Shown: positions 7,257 through 14,412 of the stretch, piece by piece | Numbering within the stretch: the first letter of the stretch is position 1 | Layout of the letters: the number at the start of each line of letters is the position of its first letter | Origin: an archaeon | GTDB lineage: Archaea > Aenigmatarchaeota > Aenigmatarchaeia > GW2011-AR5 > GCA-2688965 | Length of the DNA: 19,174 nucleotides | Direction of reading: 5' to 3' | Assembly (NCBI GenBank): GCA_002688965.1 | Contig: NZEE01000117.1 | Coordinates: 1-19,174 of the forward strand | Translations under genes and position numbers: made by a program | Notes under the pieces: model-generated | The model's database searches: none | Seen by the model: only the letters and a program-made list of their open reading frames with translations | Told to the model about the DNA's origin: nothing

Positions 7257-8127
7257 ATTTGCAAAGATATGTCTTGATTTAGTAAAGAAAGATAAAAAGG
7301 CTGTTGTTATGGTTGGAGATATAAGTCATTTTTTACTACGTCAAGTTGAATCATATTCTCCAGATAGATTTTATAATATTGGGATATGTGAACAAACTAT
7401 GGTTAGTATGGCAAGTGGAATGGCAATTGAAGGTATGAAGCCTATTATACATACAATTGCTCCATTTCTTGTTGAAAGATCATATGAACAAATAAAAGAT
7501 GATTTGGGATATCAACATACAGATGTAACTATTGTTACTGTAGGTGGAGCTTACGATTATTCAGATTTGGGTTGTACGCACCATTGTTATGGTGATATAG
7601 CGTTAATGCGATTAATACCTAATATGGAAGTTTATGAACCAGGTACTCCGAAAGAATTAAGAGATTTGTTTTTTCAGACTTGGGGAAGTGGAAATCCAAA
7701 ATATTTTAGATTGTCTGCACATACACATAGTCAAGATGTTGATGTAAATGTGGGGGAAGTAAATGTGATACGTGAGTCAATTGATGGTAGATGGGTTTTT
7801 GTAACTGGTCATTTATTAGATGATGTTATGTGTGATCCTAATTGTGGAATTATTTATGTTACCACTTTACATAATATATCTAAAAATTCTGTTGAAAATT
7901 TAAATAGATTGTTTAATAAATCATTTACCAGTTTGACTGATTTATATTCAGTAGAGAACCATTCTAAAATTGGGGGATTGGGTGATTTGATAAGTGATAC
8001 ATTTAATTTACCAGTAAAGAGAGTTGGATTAGATAGAAAGTTTATGACAAGTTACGGTTCTTACGAAGATTTGAGAGAAGAATTTAATATGAGTAAGGAT
8101 AAAATTTTGAGGTTAATTAATGAATAA
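7246..8127 (+). CDS. Transketolase, C-terminal (pyrimidine-binding) subunit
   Basis: A 293-residue partner of the preceding subunit. It contains the pyrimidine-binding domain: 'VVMVGDISHF', then 'FYNIGICEQTMVSMASGMAIEG' with the invariant catalytic Glu49, 'PIIHTIAPFLVERSYEQIKDDL', and 'VTVGGAYDYSDLGCTHH'. The remaining 110 or so residues ('WVFVTGHLLDD', then 'HSKIGGLGDLISD') form the shortened C-terminal transketolase domain. The start ATG at 7246 has AAAGGA at 7235-7240, 5 nt away, inside the upstream gene, so the two subunits look translationally coupled for 1:1 assembly. Split pairs of this kind occur in bacteria and archaea and in some sugar clusters; pyruvate/2-oxoacid dehydrogenase E1 subunits are excluded by the transketolase-type motifs in the partner. 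Confidence 0.88.
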   Translation: MRAEFAKICLDLVKKDKKAVVMVGDISHFLLRQVESYSPDRFYNIGICEQTMVSMASGMAIEGMKPIIHTIAPFLVERSYEQIKDDLGYQHTDVTIVTVGGAYDYSDLGCTHHCYGDIALMRLIPNMEVYEPGTPKELRDLFFQTWGSGNPKYFRLSAHTHSQDVDVNVGEVNVIRESIDGRWVFVTGHLLDDVMCDPNCGIIYVTTLHNISKNSVENLNRLFNKSFTSLTDLYSVENHSKIGGLGDLISDTFNLPVKRVGLDRKFMTSYGSYEDLREEFNMSKDKILRLINE

Positions 8128-9109
8128 GTGTGATGTATCTGATTTTAAAAATAAAACAATACTAATTACAGGTGCTAATGGTCTTATAGGCAGTACATTG
8201 GCAGAATATATTTGTGGTATAAATGATAAAAATAATTTAAATATAAAGTTAATTCTAACATCATTAAGTAAAATTGAAAATTTAAGTAAAATAAATCATT
8301 TGGTATCTAAAAATTATGTTGAATATATATCACACGATTTTTCGTATCCTTTTGCCAAGTATAACATTTCAAATTCTTTGGATTATGTTTTTTATTGTGC
8401 GGGATATGGACAACCTAAAAAATTTAATGAAAATTTTGAAGAGACTTGTTTTGTAAATACTGTTGGATTAAATTCGATATTAAAACAAGTTAAAAATACC
8501 GATTGTACTGTATGTTATATGAGTTCAAGTGAAATATATGGAGAGAGTGGTCCTTCAATAAAAGAATCTAATATGGGTAAGTATAGTGTAGAAAATAATA
8601 GGTCTATATACATAACATCCAAAAGATTGGGCGAATCAATAATGTTAAAGTATAAAGATTTTGTTGATATAAAAATAATGAGAGTTTCATTAGCATATGG
8701 TTCTGGAATGAAATGGACAGATGATAGAGTGATGCAAGATTTTATCAGAAAGTCACAGAAAGGTATTATAGATATGTATGATGAAGGAACAGATGTTAGG
8801 TATTATAATTATATAGATAATTGTATAGAAATGATTTTAAATGCTACTTTAAATGGAAAAGAATATATATATAATATAGCCAATAACATTGAACAGACAA
8901 CAATTTATGAATTGGCTAAGTCTGTACAATCTATATTTAATCCTACTTGTAAAATCATTCGTGGAGGCAAAAAGAAATCCAATAGTCCTGATATTGTTAG
9001 TATGAACATAGACAGATATACTAAAGAATTTGGTACACCTAAATTTTGTACTTTGAGTGATGGGTTAAAATTGATGAAGGAAAATTTTAAAAAGAAAGGT
9101 TTACTATGA
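8120..9109 (+). CDS. NAD(P)-dependent extended SDR, nucleotide-sugar epimerase/dehydratase/reductase
   Basis: A 329-residue extended short-chain dehydrogenase. The cofactor motif 'ILITGANGLIGS' occupies residues 14-25, the Ser of 'YMSSSEIYG' and Tyr164-x-x-x-Lys168 ('YITSK') make up the catalytic triad, and 'IMRVSLAYG' plus 'VRYYNYIDNCIEMI' are the usual substrate-side segments. These features say nucleotide-sugar 4,6-dehydratase, epimerase, decarboxylase or 4-ketoreductase, without separating them. A UDP-glucuronate-decarboxylase-like ancestry is suggested by SSSEIYG, but the classical downstream motifs are weak. Since no Fcl or Rmd gene is seen beside gmd, this is a candidate for reducing the Gmd product (inference). 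It overlaps the transketolase subunit upstream by 8 nt and the methyltransferase downstream by 4 nt. Confidence 0.75.
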   Translation: MNKCDVSDFKNKTILITGANGLIGSTLAEYICGINDKNNLNIKLILTSLSKIENLSKINHLVSKNYVEYISHDFSYPFAKYNISNSLDYVFYCAGYGQPKKFNENFEETCFVNTVGLNSILKQVKNTDCTVCYMSSSEIYGESGPSIKESNMGKYSVENNRSIYITSKRLGESIMLKYKDFVDIKIMRVSLAYGSGMKWTDDRVMQDFIRKSQKGIIDMYDEGTDVRYYNYIDNCIEMILNATLNGKEYIYNIANNIEQTTIYELAKSVQSIFNPTCKIIRGGKKKSNSPDIVSMNIDRYTKEFGTPKFCTLSDGLKLMKENFKKKGLL

Positions 9110-10026
9110 AAAAAATAATATATAAAGACTTTGAAAAGGCTTTTAATACAAAATTAAGTAAAAAAGTAATAGATGAAGTTAGTAAAGTAAATTTTCAATA
9201 TAGTGAACTTAGTATTTTAGAAAAAGAAAATGTTATTTTAGATATATTAAAAACTTTAGATGATTCAAAAGTTAAAAAGTCAGGACCACATAGAATTGAT
9301 GATTGGATAAGTGGGTGGAATGAAAATAATGGTGAATTTAATAAAACATTATCATTTTCTTCTTTAATACCAAAATATTTTGGTAAACTACCTTATGTTA
9401 GATGGAATAGAGAATTCATAAAACCTAAATCAAAAAGCTTTGAATATGATATGGTTAGAATTTTACAATATTGGTTATTTGAAAAATATTTTAGTGAAGT
9501 AGATAATGTTTATGAATTTGGGTGTGGGACAGGTCATAATTTATTTAGAGTAAATGAAATAAATTCAAATGCATCACTCTATGGTTTAGATTGGGCGGTT
9601 TCTTCACAACAAATATTAAAGAATATAAGTAGTAAAATGGATATTAATATAAAAGATTTTAACTTTAATTTTTTTAATATTGATAAAACTTTTAGTATTA
9701 ATAGAAACTCTGCAATTTTTACTTTTGTTTCATTAGAGCAGATAGGGAGTAGATATGAGAGTTTCATTCAATATTTGATAGAACAAAAACCTAAAATTTG
9801 TTTACACATAGAACCAATGGGTGAGTATCTTGATTTAAAAAATTTAAATGATTATTTAAGTTTAAAATATTTTGAAAAAAGAAACTATATAAAAGGATTA
9901 AAAAATTATTTACTTAAATTGAGCGATATGGGGGAGATAGAAATACTTCAAGACCAGAGAAGTAATATTGGTAGTTTATTTGTTGACGGATATTCAATAA
10001 TCGCTTGGAAACCTAAAGGGGTTTGA
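9106..10026 (+). CDS. Class I SAM-dependent methyltransferase-like protein
   Basis: A 306-residue protein with about 130 residues of helical, lysine-rich N-terminal sequence that I cannot assign, followed by a methyltransferase Rossmann core. Motif I is clear at residues 136-144 (Tyr-Glu-Phe-Gly-Cys-Gly-Thr-Gly-His), with 'LYGLDWAV' as the acidic second strand and 'SAIFTFVSLEQIG' as the central strand. The last third ('KICLHIEPMGEYLDL') continues the sheet. ATG at 9106 gives an ATGA overlap with the SDR stop; AAAGG lies about 10 nt upstream. The long N-terminal region 'DDWISGWNENN' may bind the acceptor. It probably methylates a sugar or lipid-linked glycan, but the acceptor is unknown. Confidence 0.65.
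   Translation: MKKIIYKDFEKAFNTKLSKKVIDEVSKVNFQYSELSILEKENVILDILKTLDDSKVKKSGPHRIDDWISGWNENNGEFNKTLSFSSLIPKYFGKLPYVRWNREFIKPKSKSFEYDMVRILQYWLFEKYFSEVDNVYEFGCGTGHNLFRVNEINSNASLYGLDWAVSSQQILKNISSKMDINIKDFNFNFFNIDKTFSINRNSAIFTFVSLEQIGSRYESFIQYLIEQKPKICLHIEPMGEYLDLKNLNDYLSLKYFEKRNYIKGLKNYLLKLSDMGEIEILQDQRSNIGSLFVDGYSIIAWKPKGV
10015..10021 (+). promoter_or_regulatory. Ribosome binding site deciding the cupin start
   Basis: AAAGGGG ends 7 nt before the ATG at 10029, an ideal spacing, whereas the in-frame TTG at 10023 is only 1 nt from it. This fixes the start of the WbuC-like cupin at 10029. Confidence 0.7.
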
Positions 10027-10028
10027 TA

Positions 10029-10445
10029 ATGGAAAAAATATATTCAAAAATTAATGGTGAACTATTACATATAATACATAGATTAGATGATATGGTGGAA
10101 TCTCGTATTGATGTAATACCAGATGATAATTTTTTACAGTTAGCGGCACTAAAAATGGAAATGGGTAAAACTTTTAGACCACACAGACACATATATAAAC
10201 CTGTAAATTATGATAAAACTATAGCACAAGAAAGTTGGATAGTTATTCGTGGAAGTGTTAAGGTTTTTTTGTATGATATAGAAGGGGATAAGTCATTGGC
10301 AGAACCCATTTTAAATCCTGGTGATGCTAGTATTACATTAAAAGGTGGACATACATTTGAAATACTTGAAGATGATACCATAGCTTATGAATATAAAACC
10401 GGCCCTTATGCGGGGCAAGTTTTGGATAAGGAATTTATAGATTAA
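10029..10445 (+). CDS. WbuC-family-like cupin
   Basis: A 138-residue single-domain cupin. The core has the two cupin motifs: 'FRPHRHIYK' with His52-x-His54 as metal ligands, 'ESWIVIRGSVKVFLYD' closing the first half, and 'LNPGDASITLKGGHTFEIL' as the second motif. The C-terminal segment 'YEYKTGPYAGQVLDKEFI' is characteristic of the WbuC-type cupins found in O-antigen and capsule clusters, whose biochemical activity is not settled as far as I know. Length fits the family. It sits between a methyltransferase and a glycosyltransferase-like gene and shares one base (TAATG) with the next start. Role in sugar modification is inferred from context. Confidence 0.7.
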   Translation: MEKIYSKINGELLHIIHRLDDMVESRIDVIPDDNFLQLAALKMEMGKTFRPHRHIYKPVNYDKTIAQESWIVIRGSVKVFLYDIEGDKSLAEPILNPGDASITLKGGHTFEILEDDTIAYEYKTGPYAGQVLDKEFID

Positions 10446-11221
10446 TGGATTTGACTTTATTAGGATATGTTTTACCTTCTATAGATGAGGATTTAATGTT
10501 AGAACATTTAGATTCTTATACTAAAGACATTTGGAATACAGTAGAAACTAAGGTTTTTTTTAAAAATACTATTAGTGATAATATTTTAAGAAAGTTGAAA
10601 GAATATAATATTAATTATAATGTAGGAATAAATGAATATTGGATTCCAACTGTAATTGATATGCTTGATGATGTTAATACTAAATATGTAGAGATATTTT
10701 TAGAAGATAAGGTTATTCTTGATGTAGACCATTTTATTTATTCCGTTGATGTACTTAATGAAAATGATATTGATTATATACCATCTTGTTGTTTTAATTA
10801 TTGGAATAAACTAACCAAGTGGATATCTACTCATCAAGAAGTAAGACATAATGGGGGATTTTCATTAATGAGATGGGGAACTGAACAGGCTAAAATTTCA
10901 AGAGATTATGTTTTTAGAAATGAAATACCTGGTTTGAAGGGTGATCCTTTTCCATTAAGTACGAGTGGAGTATATAAAAAAAGTTTTTTGTTAAAAACAC
11001 TTGAAAGAATATTGGAATCGGAATATTGGGGTGTTGTTAAGGAAAGAGGACCTAATGCTTTTAGTGATTGGGCTAAAAATCCTTATTTACCACATTCGCA
11101 TGAAGTATGGTGGAAACATAATATGGATAGAGTAGATTTGGAATATACTGTATTAATACCTGAATATATGCATTCAAAAATGGATGATCCTAAGAATGAA
11201 AATCGATTTCATTTAGATTAA
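10445..11221 (+). CDS. Putative glycosyltransferase (GT-A-like), weakly supported
   Basis: A 258-residue cytoplasmic protein. The start 'LTLLGYVLPSIDEDLMLEHLDSY' looks like the opening strand and helix of a GT-A fold, and 'TKYVEIFLEDKVILDVDHF' resembles the 'kyvlfLEDDw' metal-site strand of phage and bacterial GT2-type proteins, although the second Asp is replaced by Lys. The central region contains 'GGFSLMRWGTE' and 'LSTSGVYKKSFLLKTLE', the latter similar to the acceptor-side segment of GT2 enzymes. The C-terminal 'HSHEVWWKHNMDRV' is Trp/His rich. No DXD is certain, so it could be an inactive or non-metal variant. AAGGA lies about 12 nt upstream of the start. I give the family assignment only moderate weight. 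Confidence 0.45.
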   Translation: MDLTLLGYVLPSIDEDLMLEHLDSYTKDIWNTVETKVFFKNTISDNILRKLKEYNINYNVGINEYWIPTVIDMLDDVNTKYVEIFLEDKVILDVDHFIYSVDVLNENDIDYIPSCCFNYWNKLTKWISTHQEVRHNGGFSLMRWGTEQAKISRDYVFRNEIPGLKGDPFPLSTSGVYKKSFLLKTLERILESEYWGVVKERGPNAFSDWAKNPYLPHSHEVWWKHNMDRVDLEYTVLIPEYMHSKMDDPKNENRFHLD

Positions 11222-11222
11222 A

Positions 11223-11228
11223 TGGAGG
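11223..11228 (+). promoter_or_regulatory. Shine-Dalgarno-like TGGAGG with long spacing
   Basis: TGGAGG is the strongest ribosome-binding match in the 23-nt gap before the methyltransferase start at 11245, but it lies 16 nt upstream of it. No in-frame ATG, GTG or TTG sits closer. A TATAAT hexamer at 11230-11235 follows it; the upstream hexamer TTTCAT at 17 nt spacing is a poor -35, so a host-type promoter here is only a weak possibility. Confidence 0.3.
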
Positions 11229-11244
11229 ATATAATAGAAAAAAT

Positions 11245-11823
11245 ATGAAGGAAAAGATTAAATTACATTTAGGTTGTGGTGAAAGATATATTTCAGGTTA
11301 TGTTAATGTGGATGTACAAAAATATGATACAGTAGATGTAGTTGCCGATATTATGAAGTTACCATATGAAGATAATACTGTAGATTTAATTTATAGTTGC
11401 GGAATGTTAGAACATTTCGGAATAAACCAAAATCTATCATTTTTTAGGAATACATGCTGGATAGATGTTTTAGAATATTGGCATAAATTATTAAAGCCAG
11501 GTGGAGAATTATATCTTAGTGTTCCAGACTTTGAAGCAGTATGTTATGAATATTTAGAAAATAGGGATATAACAAAATTATATGGCTTTCTTTGTAGTAG
11601 CCAGGATAACGATGAAGACTTACATGGTATGTGTTACGATTTTAAGCTTTTATCTGAGGGTCTGAATTCTGTAGGATATACTAAAATTGAAAAATATAAT
11701 TGGAAAGAGTTTGAACCATTTGTGGGGACTGATTATGATGACTTTTCCGCTGCCTATTTGCCCCATATGGATTTTGAAAATGGAAGGCAGATGATGTTAA
11801 ATGTTAAATGTGTTAAGTCATAA
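11245..11823 (+). CDS. Class I SAM-dependent methyltransferase
   Basis: A 192-residue compact methyltransferase. Motif I appears immediately after the start, 'LHLGCGERYISGYVNVDV' with Gly10-Cys-Gly12, followed by 'VADIMKLPYEDNTVDLIYSCGMLEHF' (motif II with the His-Phe of the Methyltransf_11-type 'LEH'), and 'LLKPGGELYLSVPDFEAV' (motif III). This is the short form often seen in phage and capsule clusters, annotated as 'predicted SAM-dependent methyltransferase'. The 'LHGMCYDF' loop and the C-terminal strand complete the fold. It is in the gap-separated part of the operon (23 nt before, 20 nt after). Substrate is likely a sugar hydroxyl or carboxylate, not determinable here. Confidence 0.8.
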   Translation: MKEKIKLHLGCGERYISGYVNVDVQKYDTVDVVADIMKLPYEDNTVDLIYSCGMLEHFGINQNLSFFRNTCWIDVLEYWHKLLKPGGELYLSVPDFEAVCYEYLENRDITKLYGFLCSSQDNDEDLHGMCYDFKLLSEGLNSVGYTKIEKYNWKEFEPFVGTDYDDFSAAYLPHMDFENGRQMMLNVKCVKS

Positions 11824-11829
11824 AATTAT

Positions 11830-11836
11830 AAGGAAA
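11830..11836 (+). promoter_or_regulatory. Ribosome binding site for the C-methyltransferase
   Basis: AAGGAAA lies 7 nt upstream of ATG 11844 and supports that start. There is no earlier in-frame start that would restore the usual N-terminal cysteine motif of this enzyme family. Confidence 0.6.
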
Positions 11837-11843
11837 CTATAAA

Positions 11844-13058
11844 ATGAATAAAATAATAGATTTGGGGATGCATCCATTTGCGGATACATTTATAAGTGAA
11901 GAACATTATGGATTATCTGAACCAGTTTATCCATTACAATGTTTTTTGGATAAAGACACTGGAGAAATAAAAGTTGGTTATGATACAAAGGCTGATGACA
12001 GATATAATTTATATGACTATTCCTATACATCATCTAATTCAAAAGTTTCAAGGAATCATTGGAGAAATTATGCTAAAGATGTTAGTAACAAATTAAAGTT
12101 AAAACAAGGTTCAAAAATAGTAGAAGTTGGTTCTAATGATGGTTTTTTATCTAAACAATTTAAGGATTTAGGATATGATGTTATTGGAGTTGATCCATCA
12201 CATCATATGGCTCGGTTGGCATTTGAGTTGAGTATAAAAACATATTCTGTAATGTTTGAAGCAGAAAATAGTAAAAAAATTAGAAGTGATTTTGGACAAG
12301 CTGATTTGATAGTCGCAAATAATGTTTTTAATCATACGAATGATGCTTCAGATTTTTTAGGTGGTGTGGTTAGTTTATTATCAGAAGATGGTATATATGT
12401 ATATGAATTACCTTATTGGTATAACACAATAAAAGATAAAAAGTTTGATCAAATATATCACGAACATGTATCATATTATACAGTAAAATCTTCGTATGAA
12501 TTACTTAAAAAGTTTGGGCTTGAAATTATAGATGCCGAAGTTGTTGATTATCACGGTGGTTCTTTAAGGGTATTTGCTAAAAAATGTAGTTATAAACCAT
12601 ACAATGACCCATATGTTACAGAAGTTTTTGATGTAAAGTTACATGATCATATTGCTGATATGATAAAAGAAGAAGAAGATTATGGGTTGTTTGATGAAAT
12701 GACATATAAACTTATCATGAAGGAGTTACATCATACAAGAAATAAATTTATGGAAAAGATATATAGAATAAAATCAGAGGGGCATTCTATCATAGGAGTT
12801 GGCGCAGCTGCTAAGGGCAACACATTTCTAAATTTTTATAATTTAGATAATACTATTTTAGATTATGTTACAGATGCATCTGAACATAAACAAGGTAAGT
12901 ATACACCATTGACAAGAATACCAATTGTCGGCGATGAAATATTTGCTGAATATGATAAGGTATATGCGTTGATTTTATCTTGGAATATATCTGATATAAT
13001 AAAAGAAAGCCTCAAAAAAATAAATGATAAAATTGAATTTTTATCTTTGCCAGAATAA
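11844..13058 (+). CDS. TylCIII/TcaB9-type sugar C-methyltransferase lacking the zinc cysteines
   Basis: A 404-residue protein with the three-part plan of nucleotide-sugar C-3 methyltransferases: a short N-terminal domain ('DLGMHPFADTF', residues 6-16), the SAM domain with 'VEVGSNDGFLSKQF' (93-106), 'GVDPS' and 'LPYWY', the conserved His206-Glu-His208-x-x-Tyr211 ('YHEHVSYYT') of the active site, 'YHGGSLRVFAKK', and the C-terminal domain with 'GVGAAAKGNTFLNFYNLD' and 'YTPLTRIPIVGDE'. Family members usually begin with a CxxC pair and a second CxxC before the SAM domain; here the protein starts at the DLG segment, and Asp36 and Thr39 occupy the second pair, so the structural zinc site appears lost. 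It would methylate a carbon next to a ketone on an NDP-keto-sugar. Confidence 0.8.
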   Translation: MNKIIDLGMHPFADTFISEEHYGLSEPVYPLQCFLDKDTGEIKVGYDTKADDRYNLYDYSYTSSNSKVSRNHWRNYAKDVSNKLKLKQGSKIVEVGSNDGFLSKQFKDLGYDVIGVDPSHHMARLAFELSIKTYSVMFEAENSKKIRSDFGQADLIVANNVFNHTNDASDFLGGVVSLLSEDGIYVYELPYWYNTIKDKKFDQIYHEHVSYYTVKSSYELLKKFGLEIIDAEVVDYHGGSLRVFAKKCSYKPYNDPYVTEVFDVKLHDHIADMIKEEEDYGLFDEMTYKLIMKELHHTRNKFMEKIYRIKSEGHSIIGVGAAAKGNTFLNFYNLDNTILDYVTDASEHKQGKYTPLTRIPIVGDEIFAEYDKVYALILSWNISDIIKESLKKINDKIEFLSLPE

Positions 13059-13070
13059 TAGGAAATAAAA

Positions 13071-13478
13071 ATGAAAATTAAAAATATTTGGAAAAATGTT
13101 GAAGAGCCATTGGAGTTACATACTGATGAAAGAGGATCTATTGTGGATATTTTTTATAATGATAACATTGAACATGCGGCGGTAGTAGATTCAGAACCAA
13201 ATGTACTTCGTGGAAATCATTATCATAAATACAGTACTCAACATATGTTGATGACAAAAGGGTCATTGGAATATTGGTATAAACCAGTTGATTCTGATGA
13301 GCCAGCTAAAATGGTGGTAGCTAAAGTAGGTGATATAGTATCTACACCACCAAATGAAATTCATGCTCTTGTGATTAGAGAAGATGGAAATCAATTTGTT
13401 GTGTTTAGTGAAGGTGTAAGAGGTGGAATGGATTATGAATCTGATACTTTTAGGGTAGAGAATATTATAGAAGAATGA
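13071..13478 (+). CDS. RmlC/FdtA-like cupin (keto-sugar epimerase or isomerase)
   Basis: A 135-residue cupin of the type found in nucleotide-deoxysugar pathways. The opening 'TDERGSIVDIFYND' matches the 'DeRG' start of RmlC-like enzymes; the metal or catalytic motif is Arg47-Gly-x-His50-Tyr-His52-Lys53; 'MTKGSLEYWYKPVD' and 'VGDIVSTPPNEIHALVI' form the second half of the barrel. Such proteins perform 3,5-epimerisation or 3,4-ketoisomerisation of 4-keto-6-deoxy sugars, although some relatives are uncharacterised. It directly follows the C-methyltransferase by 12 nt, the arrangement expected when the cupin moves or epimerises around the ketone that activates C-methylation. AGGAAA at 13061 supports the start. 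Confidence 0.7.
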   Translation: MKIKNIWKNVEEPLELHTDERGSIVDIFYNDNIEHAAVVDSEPNVLRGNHYHKYSTQHMLMTKGSLEYWYKPVDSDEPAKMVVAKVGDIVSTPPNEIHALVIREDGNQFVVFSEGVRGGMDYESDTFRVENIIEE

Positions 13479-13482
13479 TACT

Positions 13483-13487
13483 TGGAG
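13483..13487 (+). promoter_or_regulatory. Ribosome binding site deciding the PLP-enzyme start
   Basis: TGGAG lies 7 nt before ATG 13495 but only 4 nt before the in-frame TTG at 13492, so the ATG is the better start. Confidence 0.6.
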
Positions 13488-13494
13488 TGAATTG

Positions 13495-14412
13495 ATGGAA
13501 CTAATAGAGAATATTAAAATAGAAGATTTTTGGGAAAGAAAGGGAAGAAATTCAAGACCAATACCTGACTCTGAAGTTATAAACTTTGTTAATACCGCTG
13601 TGAGCCCTAAATATTTGTATGATGAAACTATTAAAGATAGGTTTGTTGAAAGATATTATGATTGGGTTCAACAAAGTAAACTTAATACATTGAGTGGATT
13701 AGATAAATTTAATTCTGTGGATTTTGTTCATGGTACATCGCAAGCTTTTGATTTTTGGTATCAAAAACACCATAATAAAAGGTTTAGGTCATTAAAAGGC
13801 GATTATGCCTATCATAAAGTATCTTGGAAAAACTATTTTGAGTGGGAGTATTTTGAAGATGATGAGTTGAGAATCGGAGATGCGTTGATAATATCCGTAC
13901 CTTTTAGTGACTTGGGAGCTAAACATCCCGAAACAGAATCTATACTAGATAAATGTGATGAGTTAGGAATACCAGTATTTATTGATGCTGCGTATTATTG
14001 TATTGTTAGAGATTTAGATTTTAATTTAGATAGACCTTGTATTGATACTATTGCATTTAGCATGAGTAAAGCATGTTATGGGGCTGAAAGATTAAGAATA
14101 GGGATAAGATGCAGGCGACAAAACGATGATGATGGGTGTGTATTATTTAATCAATTTCATTGTGTAGCTAAAATATCAGCTGGAGTAGGATATCAAATAT
14201 GTGAAAACTTTGATATTGATTATAATCAAAATAAATTTAGAGAAAAACAGTTGGAGATATGTAAAGAGCTCAGAATACAACCAAGTGACTCTGTACTTTT
14301 TGGGTTAGCAACCTCAGATCATCCAGAGTTTGGGGATTATGATAGAGGGACAGAATGGAGAAGAGTCTGTATATCTAGGTTATTAGGGGATTGTCATGAA
14401 TTCACAATTTAA
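13495..14412 (+). CDS. Short fold-type I PLP enzyme (aminotransferase-like)
   Basis: A 305-residue protein with the key marks of the aspartate aminotransferase fold: 'FVHGTSQAFDFWY' (phosphate-side Gly80-Thr-Ser82-Gln-Ala), 'PVFIDAAYY' with Asp164 for the pyridine nitrogen and Tyr167, and 'DTIAFSMSKACYGAERLRIG' with Lys192 as the Schiff-base lysine. 'GTEWRRVCIS' near the end resembles the C-terminal Arg strand that binds a substrate carboxylate. It is 70-100 residues shorter than normal class I/II aminotransferases, most of the loss lying in the C-terminal small domain. It lacks the DegT/sugar-aminotransferase signature, so it probably acts on an amino acid rather than a 4-keto sugar, or is a non-transaminating variant. 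It overlaps the oxygenase gene by 17 nt. Confidence 0.65.
   Translation: MELIENIKIEDFWERKGRNSRPIPDSEVINFVNTAVSPKYLYDETIKDRFVERYYDWVQQSKLNTLSGLDKFNSVDFVHGTSQAFDFWYQKHHNKRFRSLKGDYAYHKVSWKNYFEWEYFEDDELRIGDALIISVPFSDLGAKHPETESILDKCDELGIPVFIDAAYYCIVRDLDFNLDRPCIDTIAFSMSKACYGAERLRIGIRCRRQNDDDGCVLFNQFHCVAKISAGVGYQICENFDIDYNQNKFREKQLEICKELRIQPSDSVLFGLATSDHPEFGDYDRGTEWRRVCISRLLGDCHEFTI

Noticed and set aside
9579..9767. Minus-strand frame with a hydrophobic Leu/Ile-rich product
   Set aside because: Hydrophobicity follows from reading AT-rich codons backwards; it is antisense to a methyltransferase core and has no ribosome-binding site that I can see.
11207..11235. Possible sigma-70 promoter (TTTCAT, 17 nt, TATAAT)
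   Set aside because: The -10 is perfect but the -35 is poor and there is no extended -10; in AT-rich DNA such hexamers are expected by chance. Kept only as a note on the ribosome-binding-site entry.
13495..14412. Calling the PLP enzyme a sugar aminotransferase (PerA/DegT type) acting on the Gmd product
   Set aside because: The lysine motif is the 'S-x-S-K' type of class I/II aminotransferases and not the DegT-family pattern, so GDP-perosamine formation is not supported.
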